Below are positions 8,023 to 16,226 of a stretch of DNA of 64,000 nt, in pieces. The notes below the pieces were generated by a model. That model saw nothing but the letters and a program-made list of their open reading frames with translations. It was not told the DNA's origin and did no database searches. A program made the translations under genes and the position numbers. This DNA is from Schleiferiaceae bacterium (GTDB lineage Bacteria; Bacteroidota; Bacteroidia; Flavobacteriales; Schleiferiaceae): the NCBI GenBank assembly GCA_018401735.1, contig JAGYKI010000015.1, positions 1-64,000 of the forward strand, read 5' to 3'. Every line of letters begins with the position of its first letter. Position 1 is the first letter of the stretch.

Positions 8023-9872
8023 TGGCCGATATCATCAGGCTTTTGCCCGATAATGTAGCCAACCAAATTGCCGCGGGAGAAGTGGTACAAAGGCCGGCTT
8101 CGGTAGTAAAAGAATTACTAGAAAACAGTGTTGATTCTGAAGCCAGTGAGGTTAAGCTGATCGCCCGTGAAAGCGGTAAAACCTTTATTCAAGTAATTGA
8201 TAATGGTAAAGGTATGAGCGAAACCGATAGCCGAATGGCTTTTGAAAGACATGCTACCAGTAAAATCACCAAAGCAGAAGATATATTTAGCATTATTACC
8301 AAGGGCTTTCGCGGTGAAGCCCTGGCCTCTATTAGTGCAGTAGCTCAGGTGGAAATGCGCACGCGCACCTTCGATTCAGAACTAGGAACGCATTTAAAAG
8401 TTGCGGCCAATGTTGTAGAATTACAAGAGTTTTGCTCTTGTCCCCAAGGAACCAATATTGAAGTGCGAAATCTCTTTTATAATATTCCTGCTCGTCGTAA
8501 TTTCCTAAAATCAAATCAGGTTGAACAAAGACATTTGATTGACGAATTTGAAAGAGTGGCAATGGCCCACCCCGATGTGGCCTTTAGCTTCGAGCATAAT
8601 GGTTCGGAGATTTTCAATTTGCCCGCCAGTACTTTAAGGCAAAGAATTGTTAATATCTTCGGGAAGAAGTACAATGAGAAGTTAGTCCCTGTAGAAGAAT
8701 CTACTGAAATATTAAGCATCCATGGCTTCGTAGGGAAACCCGAGTTTGCCCGCAAAACTAGAGGCGAGCAATTCTTTTTTGTAAACCACCGCTTCATTAA
8801 AAATGCTTATCTGCATAAAGCAGTACAAAAAGCTTTTGAAGGATTACTGCACGACGATAGCTACCCGAGCTACTTTTTATACTTAGAGCTAGACCCAGCG
8901 AGGATAGATGTGAATATTCACCCCACTAAAACCGAGGTGAAATTTGACGATGAACGCGCAATACACACGATCATTCGTTCTTCAGTAAAGCATAGCTTGG
9001 GTCAATACAATATTGCTCCCAGTCTCGACTTTGAGCATGATCAACAATTTGTAAGCTATCCTAAAAGTGGCTCGGTGGAAGCACCCGGCATTTATATCGA
9101 TCCAAGCTTTAATCCTTTTAATAAGGATGCAGACCATAAAACAAACGCTGGAAGCAGCGCGCCTAGTTTTAAATCAGGTTCTAATTATCAAAGACCCGAA
9201 AGTTCACAAAGCAGAGAATGGGAATCACTTTTAGGACAGATTCCTGAAATGCCAGAAACGAAAAGTGAGCAAGGGCAACTTATGGCATCAAATGAAGGTT
9301 TAGCAACTACGCGCAAAACCTATTTACAAGTAGGGGGTAAATATATTTTAACCAAACACGGCGATGGGCTTATTCTCATTCACCAAAAAAGAGCCAAAGA
9401 GCGCATCTTATTTGAGAAAATAATGGCAGCTTTGCGCAACCGACAAATTCCCAGCCAGCAATTAATTTTCCCCCAAAATATTGAACTCAATGCGGCTGAT
9501 TTCACTTTAAGCATTGAGATTCTACCAAAACTTAGAGCTTTAGGATTTGATTTAGATGAGTTCGGCAAAAACCAATTGGTGGTGCATGGTGTTCCTTTAT
9601 TTATTGAGAATGCTCCTGTACAGGAAATCATAGAAAATATTATTGAAGCCCACAAAGACTTCAATGATAGCTCAGAAGAGGAGTACCAAGAAACAATGGC
9701 ACAAAAAATGGCCAAAGTGGCCGCTTTTAGAAGAGGAACACTTATTGAAAACCCCGCTATGGCCAATTTGGTAGATGAGCTTTTTGCGAGCAAGTCTCCT
9801 TATTATAACCCTGAGGGGAAAGCGATAATAATAAATCTCACTTTAAGTGATATCGATAAAAGTTTTAATTAA
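8022..9872 (+). CDS. mutL: DNA mismatch repair protein MutL
   Basis: 616 aa. The N-terminal GHKL ATPase domain has 'KELLENSVDSEA' (about residues 30-41), 'DNGKGM' (about 60-65) and 'GFRGEALASI' (about 95-104). After a poorly conserved linker (about 330-430) comes the C-terminal dimerisation domain. MutL couples mismatch recognition by MutS to strand removal. In MutL proteins with nicking activity the C-terminal domain carries DQHA(x)2E(x)4E; here the matching place reads HQKRAKERILFE (H454 to E465), so the Asp and His are replaced. It overlaps its neighbours on both sides by one base. Confidence 0.95.
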   Translation: MADIIRLLPDNVANQIAAGEVVQRPASVVKELLENSVDSEASEVKLIARESGKTFIQVIDNGKGMSETDSRMAFERHATSKITKAEDIFSIITKGFRGEALASISAVAQVEMRTRTFDSELGTHLKVAANVVELQEFCSCPQGTNIEVRNLFYNIPARRNFLKSNQVEQRHLIDEFERVAMAHPDVAFSFEHNGSEIFNLPASTLRQRIVNIFGKKYNEKLVPVEESTEILSIHGFVGKPEFARKTRGEQFFFVNHRFIKNAYLHKAVQKAFEGLLHDDSYPSYFLYLELDPARIDVNIHPTKTEVKFDDERAIHTIIRSSVKHSLGQYNIAPSLDFEHDQQFVSYPKSGSVEAPGIYIDPSFNPFNKDADHKTNAGSSAPSFKSGSNYQRPESSQSREWESLLGQIPEMPETKSEQGQLMASNEGLATTRKTYLQVGGKYILTKHGDGLILIHQKRAKERILFEKIMAALRNRQIPSQQLIFPQNIELNAADFTLSIEILPKLRALGFDLDEFGKNQLVVHGVPLFIENAPVQEIIENIIEAHKDFNDSSEEEYQETMAQKMAKVAAFRRGTLIENPAMANLVDELFASKSPYYNPEGKAIIINLTLSDIDKSFN

Positions 9873-10615
9873 TGCAGCAGTCACCTTTACAATTTAGACT
9901 ACTTCCGGAGGTTATTAAAAACCTACTAATTATCAACGGACTCTTCTTTTTAGCGAGCGTTGTTTTAAGTAATGTTTTCGGGACCAATTTAATTGAATTA
10001 TTGGGGGTTTACCTGCCACCATCAGAGCATTTTCGGCCCTATCAATTAGTAACCCATATGTTTATGCATGGCAATATGGGCCATATCTTTTTTAATATGT
10101 TCGCTTTGTGGATGTTTGGTAATGCTTTAGAAAACGTTTGGGGACCGAAACGATTTTTGATTTACTACTTTGTTACGGGTTTAGGAGCAGCCTTCTTACA
10201 TTTAGGTATTCAATATTGGGAATACAGCTCTTTGGTTGGGCAGTTATCAGAAGTTGAAATTAACACTGTTTTGAGAGAAGGTTCTGTCCTACTGGAAAAA
10301 GGTATGAATTACTCAAATCCAATTATGGGCCAAGCAAATGCTCTTTTAAACTCCCCCACGGTGGGTGCTTCAGGTGCGGTTTTTGGCGTGCTGCTCGCTT
10401 TTGGGATGCTCTTCCCAAACCAATACATTTACATTTACTTTGTGTTACCCGTAAAAGTTAAATATTTTGTGGCTATCTATGGTGCCTTAGAATTATACAA
10501 TGGAATAGCTAACGATCCTGCTTCAAATGTGGCGCATTTTGCCCACCTGGGAGGAATGTTATTTGGCTTCTTACTTTTACGCTACTGGAAAAAGAATACT
10601 GGTACCTTTTACTAA
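9872..10615 (+). CDS. Rhomboid family intramembrane serine protease (first of two)
   Basis: 247 aa, six or more membrane helices. The catalytic serine is in 'GASGAVFG' (about residue 169) and the histidine in 'VAHFAHLGGMLFG' (about 224); the loop-1 and helix-2 motif 'HMFMHGNMGHIFFNMFALW' is intact. It should therefore be an active rhomboid that cleaves membrane-anchored substrates within the bilayer. An insertion of about 45 residues (about 112-155) lies between helices 3 and 4. It is translationally coupled to mutL upstream and to a second rhomboid downstream (each overlap one base). Confidence 0.92.
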   Translation: MQQSPLQFRLLPEVIKNLLIINGLFFLASVVLSNVFGTNLIELLGVYLPPSEHFRPYQLVTHMFMHGNMGHIFFNMFALWMFGNALENVWGPKRFLIYYFVTGLGAAFLHLGIQYWEYSSLVGQLSEVEINTVLREGSVLLEKGMNYSNPIMGQANALLNSPTVGASGAVFGVLLAFGMLFPNQYIYIYFVLPVKVKYFVAIYGALELYNGIANDPASNVAHFAHLGGMLFGFLLLRYWKKNTGTFY

Positions 10616-11505
10616 TGGCTAATATTATTGACGATATCAAACTGAGTTTTAAAAGTGGTGATGCTCTTACCCGCTTAATACTAATAAACTTAGGATTTTA
10701 TGTAGCTTTTTTACTACTGCGCATTCTAAGTTTCTTATTTCAAGCCAATATTAGTGGCTTTTTCATCAGCTTTACCGCCCTTCCTAGCGACTTACTCACC
10801 TTAGCCACTCGTCCTTGGACCTTGCTTAGTTACATGTTTCTACACGAAGGCTTCATGCATATTCTTTTTAATATGCTTTGGCTCTTTTTTGGAGGAAGGT
10901 TGTTCTTAGAATATTTTGGCAGTCGCCGCTTAATTAGTACTTATTTATTGGGAGGTATTATTGGTGGTTTTCTCTACGTTATTTTTTACAACATTTTCCC
11001 GGCCTTTAGTGATGTAGTTAGTATTAGTAATAACCGCGGTGCCTCGGCAGGGGTTATGGCTGTAATTTTCGCCATTGCCACTTATAATCCTCGTTTCCCA
11101 GTGCGCATCTTTTTTATTGCTACTGTGCCACTTTGGGGAGTGGCAGCGTTTGCTCTCTTAACCGATTTAATTGGTTTAGGCGATGGTGCTAATGCAGGTG
11201 GTAGAATTGCCCACATTGGTGGCGCAGCCTTTGGTTTCCTGATGGCTCGTGCTTACCGAGAAGGCAAAGATCTTACCGATGGGTTTTCAGTATTGCTAGA
11301 CAAAATTGTAAACCTTTTCAAAGCTAAGCCAAAACTAAAAAAAGTATACTCCTCAGGAGGCTTTAATAAAGGCTATCGTCAGAACTCTGGGCCTCAGAGT
11401 GAAGAAGCGAAGCTCAATCAAATTCTAGATAAAATTAGTAGAAGTGGCTATGACAGCCTAAGCAAAGATGAAAAAGAACATCTTTTTAAATTTGGTAAAG
11501 ACTAA
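10615..11505 (+). CDS. Rhomboid family intramembrane serine protease (second of two)
   Basis: 296 aa. The rhomboid core covers about residues 15-225: 'YMFLHEGFMHILFNMLWLFFGG' in the first helices, the catalytic serine in 'RGASAGVMAV' (about 143) and the histidine in 'RIAHIGGAAFGF' (about 199). GASA replaces the more usual GASG, but GxSx is kept. A soluble tail of about 65 residues ends in a motif like those of other Bacteroidota rhomboids ('EAKLNQILDKISRSGYDSLSKDEKEHLFKFG'-type; only partly quoted as a pattern). It directly follows the other rhomboid and shares a base with the EEP gene. Confidence 0.9.
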   Translation: MANIIDDIKLSFKSGDALTRLILINLGFYVAFLLLRILSFLFQANISGFFISFTALPSDLLTLATRPWTLLSYMFLHEGFMHILFNMLWLFFGGRLFLEYFGSRRLISTYLLGGIIGGFLYVIFYNIFPAFSDVVSISNNRGASAGVMAVIFAIATYNPRFPVRIFFIATVPLWGVAAFALLTDLIGLGDGANAGGRIAHIGGAAFGFLMARAYREGKDLTDGFSVLLDKIVNLFKAKPKLKKVYSSGGFNKGYRQNSGPQSEEAKLNQILDKISRSGYDSLSKDEKEHLFKFGKD

Positions 11506-12584
11506 TGGCCCCTCGAAAGAAGTCTTTTATTGATGGTTTTTTATATATAATCAATACCATTATTGCCTTTCTTCTAATGGCCTCCTACTTAGTGGGCTAC
11601 ATCGATCCTCGCATTGTTTCGTGGTTTTCATTTTTGGGATTGGCCTACCCTTATCTCCTTTTAGGAAATATCATTTTTGCCATTTGGTGGGCTTTACGCT
11701 TAAAGCTGAAAATTATTTTACCAACGCTTGCCATTGCCCTGGGTTATACGCATTTGGGTGAACTTTATCAGTTTAAAGGCAGTAATCAAGTAATTGCGAG
11801 CGGATCTACCTTAAAGGTGATGAGCTATAACGTACGCATGCTTAATCACTTTAATTGGCTGGACATTAATGATGTACCTAAACAGATTGAAGATTTAATT
11901 TTAGATGAGAATCCCGATATTTTGCAATTGCAAGAATACCGACAGCTCAGTCCAGCCTTAAAGGTTAAGCTCAATTATAAATACAGTAGCTTTAAAGAAA
12001 GAGTGGGCGGAACAGGCCAAATCACCTATTCTCGCTATCCATTAGAAAAAAGTGAAACTTATGAATTTGCTATCCCCGATTCGATTGGCCCCAAAGGTAA
12101 AGCCCTAATTTGTGATGTGAAATGGCAAGGACGCATGATACGCTTAGTAAACGTTCACCTTGCTTCTGTCGGTTTAAAAGAGGAAGACTATGCTGAATTA
12201 GGTAGTTTAAGCGATAAAAATCAAGATCAAATTAGCAAAGGACTAAACAAAGTTGGAGGTGATTTAAAAGCAGCATTTATTCGCAGGGCGCATCAAGTGG
12301 AAGACTTAAAAATACTACTTTCAAAAAGTCCCTTCCCCCTTATTCTAGCGGGCGATTTTAATGACCCTCCCAGCAGTTATACCTATCAAAGCATAACGGA
12401 TAGTTTAACCGATAGTTTTATTACTGCCGGCGATGGACTGGTGAGAACTTATAACCGCGGACCTATTCCACTGCGAATTGATTATATTCTTTACTCGGCC
12501 GAATTGCGTTGTTTCAATTATAAGGTTAGAACGGAAACCTTATCCGATCACTACCCAGTTATAGCCGAATTCGGTTTTCAATAA
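11505..12584 (+). CDS. Membrane-anchored endonuclease/exonuclease/phosphatase family protein
   Basis: 359 aa. Three N-terminal membrane helices (about residues 10-85) are followed by an EEP domain (about 100-355) with all hallmark motifs: 'MSYNVRMLN' (Asn), 'LQLQEY' (metal-binding Glu), 'LVNVHLAS' (His), 'LAGDFNDPPSS' (Asp/Asn) and 'LSDHYPV' (Asp/His). The family includes DNases, sphingomyelinases and lipid phosphatases, and the motifs do not tell which. The membrane anchor suggests the domain faces the periplasm or the membrane surface. It is the last gene of the one-base-overlap run that starts at rfbC. Confidence 0.88.
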   Translation: MAPRKKSFIDGFLYIINTIIAFLLMASYLVGYIDPRIVSWFSFLGLAYPYLLLGNIIFAIWWALRLKLKIILPTLAIALGYTHLGELYQFKGSNQVIASGSTLKVMSYNVRMLNHFNWLDINDVPKQIEDLILDENPDILQLQEYRQLSPALKVKLNYKYSSFKERVGGTGQITYSRYPLEKSETYEFAIPDSIGPKGKALICDVKWQGRMIRLVNVHLASVGLKEEDYAELGSLSDKNQDQISKGLNKVGGDLKAAFIRRAHQVEDLKILLSKSPFPLILAGDFNDPPSSYTYQSITDSLTDSFITAGDGLVRTYNRGPIPLRIDYILYSAELRCFNYKVRTETLSDHYPVIAEFGFQ

Positions 12585-12632
12585 ATAAAAGCCTTCCAAA
12601 TTGCTTTTAACGTAATTTAGAACCAGCTAATT

Positions 12633-12640
12633 TATGTTTG
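12633..12640 (+). promoter_or_regulatory. Putative -7 box TATGTTTG
   Basis: TATGTTTG matches the Bacteroidota sigma-A -7 consensus TAnnTTTG. It lies 34 bases before the ATG at 12675 that begins the signal peptide of the barrel-like protein. I see no convincing TTG at the expected -33 distance. Confidence 0.45.
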
Positions 12641-12674
12641 CCAAATTTTTCATCTCATCTTGTTTTACGAAACC

Positions 12675-12783
12675 ATGAAAAAACAAATTCTCCTATTTAT
12701 CCTTTTAGTTCGGCTCTCAGTGCACAAGAAAAAGCTTTAGCGATCTTTTTATCCCCGCAAGAGAATCATGCAATGCGAAAGAC
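12675..12783 (+). other. Frameshifted 5' end and signal peptide of the following gene
   Basis: ATG at 12675 begins 'MKKQILLFIL', a typical signal peptide, but this frame ends at a TAG at 12738. Moving by one base at the T-run (12703-12706) gives 'SSALSAQEK', a proper signal cleavage region. Moving once more at the A-run (12729-12733) gives 'SFSDLFIPARESCNAKDLR', which runs straight into the downstream frame. Restoring one T and one A would join everything into one protein. Both sites are homopolymers and both need an insertion, so either two sequencing deletions or recent gene decay explains it. Confidence 0.65.
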
Positions 12784-13749
12784 TTGCGCATCCCGCAACT
12801 AATTAGTTCCAGCTCGCGTGCAGAAAATCTCCAAAACCTCGATTCGCTTTTAAACTATTGGCAAAACGACTGCGAAAGCTCAGAAATGCAAATTCGCACG
12901 AAGATTCTTCATGAACTTAGTCAAGGAAAGTCTCTCGACAGCGCCGCCTCATTAAGTGAATTCTATTCTTTCTACATCACTAGCTTATCTTATTACAATG
13001 CTATTGGCACTTTGCGAAAGTATTTAAGCTATACTACTGCCTGGGCAGCGGAAATATTAGCCGCTAAAAAATGGGGAGCGCGCGAAAGTTTATGTCTTAA
13101 AATACTCAGCTGTACCAAATTTCAAGAGGCTACTAATTTAATTTATCGCTCCAAAACCTTAGAGCTAAAAGAAGGCAGAGAAACTGAGAAAATTTTGTCT
13201 GAGCAAATTACTTCCTTATCTGATTTTTATCTGTTTCTCGGTTATGCCAACACCGTTTATACTCAAGCTTTAGCTGAGAATATTGGTAGCAGTCATGGTT
13301 TTGCTATTAGTGCAGGTGGAGCTTTTAGTAGGCATAATTACGGAATCGACTTTATCCTCACCTTTCCGCTTAGCTCCGATAGCTTAAGAATCGATTTGGA
13401 AGGTGTAATTCAAAAAAGTGACATTAATAGTAACCTTTATATTGGTGGCTATTATGCCTATGAGTTTTTAAAAGCACCACGCACTAGCTTGGCTTTTCGC
13501 ACAACATTAGGATACACAATGTTAAACACTGATCTAAATACCTATAACGCCGATACCGATACCGAAGATCCGTTTTGGCTGGAATCTTTAAGCCTAGGTT
13601 TGGGCTTAGAATGGAAGGTTCGCGTTTACGGCACTCGTCAAGTTGGAATTCGTTCTAGCTATAATTACTGCAACTTTAGTCGCAATAATGAATTGCGTTC
13701 TAACCTTCGTGGTTCTATCATCCAAACGTCCGTTTTCTTTCAGTTTTAA
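12784..13749 (+). CDS. Unrecognised exported protein with barrel-like C-terminus
   Basis: The frame as called starts at a TTG and gives 321 aa, but it is open back to 12709 and the natural N-terminus is the frameshifted signal peptide at 12675. I do not recognise the family. The first half is helical, with paired cysteines. From about residue 175 the protein turns into alternating strands ('GFAISAGGAFSRHNYGIDFILTF', quoted in part) and it ends in Phe (FFQF), as outer-membrane barrels do. A small outer-membrane protein or a periplasmic protein with a barrel tail is likely. It is monocistronic and ends at the terminator at 13854-13890. Confidence 0.55.
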   Translation: MRIPQLISSSSRAENLQNLDSLLNYWQNDCESSEMQIRTKILHELSQGKSLDSAASLSEFYSFYITSLSYYNAIGTLRKYLSYTTAWAAEILAAKKWGARESLCLKILSCTKFQEATNLIYRSKTLELKEGRETEKILSEQITSLSDFYLFLGYANTVYTQALAENIGSSHGFAISAGGAFSRHNYGIDFILTFPLSSDSLRIDLEGVIQKSDINSNLYIGGYYAYEFLKAPRTSLAFRTTLGYTMLNTDLNTYNADTDTEDPFWLESLSLGLGLEWKVRVYGTRQVGIRSSYNYCNFSRNNELRSNLRGSIIQTSVFFQF

Positions 13750-13772
13750 GATGCATTTGGCTATTATTTCGT

Positions 13773-13811
13773 GAAAATCTGAGACTATAATTTTACATCG
13801 AACTCAGGTTT
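13773..13811 (-). repeat. Degenerate intergenic repeat, copy A
   Basis: A 39-base segment that is closely matched at 21649-21687 (about 80% identity by eye; same orientation) and by 21426-21459 in the opposite orientation. Read on the minus strand it begins AAACCTGAGTTCGA, and these 14 bases recur exactly at 52171-52184. It lies between the stop of the barrel-like gene and its terminator and is in no gene. Confidence 0.55.
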
Positions 13812-13853
13812 CTAACAAAGTTTCATGCTCATCTTGGGAAACCATAGCAAATT

Positions 13854-13890
13854 AAAAAAGAGCCTTGCTCTAACGAACAAGGCTCTTTTG
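13854..13890. terminator. Bidirectional hairpin terminator
   Basis: A perfect 12-bp stem (13856-13867 with 13878-13889; AAAAGAGCCTTG/CAAGGCTCTTTT) around a 10-base loop. The A-run on the left and T-run on the right let it work for both convergent genes, the barrel-like protein (+) and the peroxiredoxin (-). Confidence 0.9.
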
Positions 13891-13935
13891 ATATACTTAC
13901 TATTAACCTGTATTTTCAGGAATCTAAGTTTAAAC

Positions 13936-14568
13936 TTAATTTTGGCTTAGGTAGCTTGCAACACCGTCGTGGGTAGCGCTCATACCTTCCTTACCTTCAT
14001 CCCAGTTGGCAGGACAAACTTCACCTTTTTCTTCATTGAATTGTAAAGCTTTTACCATCCGTAAAGTTTCGTCTACGTTTCTACCTAAAGGCATATCGTT
14101 TACTACTTGGTGACGCACAACGCCTTCTTTGTCGATTAAGAAAAGACCACGGTAAGCTACTAGCTCGCCTTCAGCTTGAAGCATATCGTCTTCATCGTAG
14201 TAGAAGCTTCCTGCTAATACATCGTAGTTATTAGAAATGGTTTTGTTGGTATCCGCAACAATTGGGTAAGTGATACCTTGGATACCACCATGATCTTTAC
14301 TTAATTGTAACCAACCCCAGTGGCTTTGCTCAGTGTCGGTAGAAACCGCAACTAATTCTACACCTAATTTATCGAAGTCAGCTTTGCGTTCGTTAAATGC
14401 GTGTAACTCGGTTGGGCAAACAAATGTAAAGTCTTTTGGGTAAAAGAAAAGAACAACGTACTTCTTTCCTAAGTACTGATCTAAAGAGAAGTCGTCTACA
14501 ATTTCTTCTCCGTTAATTACCGCTGCTGCAGTAAAGCTTGGGGCTTTTTTTCCTACTAAAACACTCAT
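13936..14568 (-). CDS. Typical 2-Cys peroxiredoxin (AhpC/Prx1 type)
   Basis: 210 aa. The peroxidatic cysteine is in 'FTFVCPTELHAF' (about residue 51) and the resolving cysteine in 'GEVCPANWDEG' (about 183), the arrangement of typical 2-Cys peroxiredoxins. It reduces hydrogen peroxide and organic peroxides in the cytoplasm, using thioredoxin or AhpF; no ahpF is adjacent. A TATATTTG box stands 57 bases before the start and a strong terminator follows, so it is a single-gene unit. With the two Tpx genes near 34 kb it is one of three peroxidases in the window. Confidence 0.95.
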   Translation of the reverse strand: MSVLVGKKAPSFTAAAVINGEEIVDDFSLDQYLGKKYVVLFFYPKDFTFVCPTELHAFNERKADFDKLGVELVAVSTDTEQSHWGWLQLSKDHGGIQGITYPIVADTNKTISNNYDVLAGSFYYDEDDMLQAEGELVAYRGLFLIDKEGVVRHQVVNDMPLGRNVDETLRMVKALQFNEEKGEVCPANWDEGKEGMSATHDGVASYLSQN

Positions 14569-14625
14569 GATATTGGCTTTATGATATTAGTTAAATTTAT
14601 ACGATTTTGAATTTCATAACCATTG

Positions 14626-14633
14626 CAAATATA
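14626..14633 (-). promoter_or_regulatory. -7 box of the peroxiredoxin gene
   Basis: On the minus strand this reads TATATTTG, a full match to TAnnTTTG. A TTG lies 16 bases upstream of it (14650-14652 on the plus strand, CAA), near the expected -33 place but at slightly short spacing. Confidence 0.6.
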
Positions 14634-14771
14634 GTTCAAGAATCAGCCACAATTTAAGGCCTTTGTTCAATCTTATCTATAGCAATTAGGCAAAAGAAAT
14701 ATTCTGTTCAACTTTAGCTAAAGATAAGCTGTTTCGCTTACAAAATAATGATTTTCAATGCTTTAAAAATT

Positions 14772-15476
14772 CTAATGACTTACCGACAACCAGGCTAAGC
14801 CAAGGGCCAAGAGAATTACACCGTATTTCATTATATTAAAACCATGCGACTGATTTCCTTCAAAAAGAATCGTGGTACTAATGTGTAGAAAAATACCAAA
14901 AACAAAGGCCGTTAGTTCTCCGCTATAATCGCCTAGAGCCGGTAAAAGCGAACCCACCAATACACCAAGGGGAGCCATTAAAGCAAAAAGCAAGAGCCAA
15001 AACAATACTATCGGCTGCTTTTTTGTAAACTCGCAAAGCATGTTATACAGGATGATAGTAACGGGAACTTTGTGAACTAGTAATCCCCATAATAAAGCAT
15101 CCCTACTAATATGATTGTGTGATCCGCCAATTGCAATGCTTTCTAAAAAAGCATGTAAGAAAAGACTAAGTAATACTCCAAAGGGCAAACCTTTATTAGC
15201 AAAAAGCTCGCTGTGACTATGGCCGTGCTCTAAACCTTTACTAAACGCTTCCAAAATGAGCTGCACGAAAAAACCAAGCATTATTACTGCCCCGTAATGG
15301 TGAGAATGCGATTCATAGACTTCCGGCAGTAAATGAAATACGCCAATACCTAAAAGATAAGCACCACTAAAAGTAAGGAGCACCTTGATCGAAACGGCTT
15401 TTGATCGCCTCAAAATCGCTGCTAAAACTCCACCAATAGCTACGGCAAGGATTAAAAAAAGAATTTCTTTTATCAT
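14772..15476 (-). CDS. ZIP family metal transporter
   Basis: 234 aa, about eight membrane helices. The ZIP metal path is marked by 'HLLPEVYESHSHH' (helix 2 end), a histidine-rich loop 'GLEHGHSHSELF', 'HAFLESIAIGG' (helix 4) and 'HKVPVTIILYNML' (helix 5). Members take up zinc or other divalent metals into the cytoplasm; the substrate cannot be read from sequence. It is the third gene of a unit with TauE and a methyltransferase; its ATG overlaps the methyltransferase stop by 4 bases (ATGA). Confidence 0.88.
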   Translation of the reverse strand: MIKEILFLILAVAIGGVLAAILRRSKAVSIKVLLTFSGAYLLGIGVFHLLPEVYESHSHHYGAVIMLGFFVQLILEAFSKGLEHGHSHSELFANKGLPFGVLLSLFLHAFLESIAIGGSHNHISRDALLWGLLVHKVPVTIILYNMLCEFTKKQPIVLFWLLLFALMAPLGVLVGSLLPALGDYSGELTAFVFGIFLHISTTILFEGNQSHGFNIMKYGVILLALGLAWLSVSH

Positions 15477-16216
15477 TTAGAAGCGAGAATAATTAAGCGC
15501 TTTGATTTCTGAGCTGAATACGGTTCAAAGGTATAATCTCCAAAGGATTGTTCATAGTGTAAACCGCATTCTTCTAGCAAGTTTTTAAAATCGTCTTCAT
15601 GCAAGAGCTGAACGCATTCGTAAAATACTTCTTCTTTCTGATCCTGCTTTACTTTGATCGTCTTTAAAACCTTTCCATCTACAATTTTTCGCTCGATAGC
15701 AAAATGACAATCTTCTATTAAAAACTCATCTTGGGGAACCAAACCATGCTCGAGCTGGCTAACATTAAGGAAATCTATCAGAACCTTTGCCCCTGGTTTT
15801 AAGGCTTTGGCAATTTGCTCGCACACTTTGCGATTATCATCGTTATCTTCAAAATAGCCAAAACTGGTAAAAAGATTGATGATAAAATCAAAGCGATTTT
15901 CACCATAGGGCTCGCGCATATCGCCACTGTAAAAGTGAAGTTTATCTGTGGCATATTGCTGAGCAAAATTAATACTCTCCTCACTTAAATCCATACCCGT
16001 AACCTCAAAACCCTGCTGATTTAAAAAAAGAGAATGCCTACCCCTACCGCATGCTAGATCTAGAAAATGACTACCTTTTGGAGGGTTTAACTCCTTGATC
16101 AAGTTGGTAATAAAAAGTTGCGCCTCCGTATTATCACGTTGGTGATATAACATGTGATAATAAGAAGTATTAAACCACTTCTGAAACCAATTTTCCTTAG
16201 TACAAGATTCTCTCAT
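15473..16216 (-). CDS. Class I SAM-dependent methyltransferase
   Basis: 247 aa from the ATG at 16216, chosen over a TTG six codons upstream that would overlap the previous gene. Motif I is 'FLDLACGRGRHSLFL' (about residues 52-66), with the acidic end of strand 2 in 'VTGMDLSEESI' and motif IV near 'DFIINLFTSFGYF'. The protein belongs to the broad Methyltransf_25 type; its substrate cannot be told. It lies between a TauE-type permease (10 bases upstream) and a ZIP transporter (4-base overlap). Confidence 0.85.
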   Translation of the reverse strand: MRESCTKENWFQKWFNTSYYHMLYHQRDNTEAQLFITNLIKELNPPKGSHFLDLACGRGRHSLFLNQQGFEVTGMDLSEESINFAQQYATDKLHFYSGDMREPYGENRFDFIINLFTSFGYFEDNDDNRKVCEQIAKALKPGAKVLIDFLNVSQLEHGLVPQDEFLIEDCHFAIERKIVDGKVLKTIKVKQDQKEEVFYECVQLLHEDDFKNLLEECGLHYEQSFGDYTFEPYSAQKSKRLIILASK

Positions 16217-16226
16217 GATATAATAA

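Noticed and set aside
9380..9793. 137-codon minus-strand frame inside mutL
   Set aside because: It lies wholly within an unmistakable mutL domain and its translation matches no protein pattern.
12587..12608. AAAAGC/GCTTTT hairpin after the EEP gene as a terminator
   Set aside because: The stem is only 6 bp, with a long loop and no T-run beyond it.
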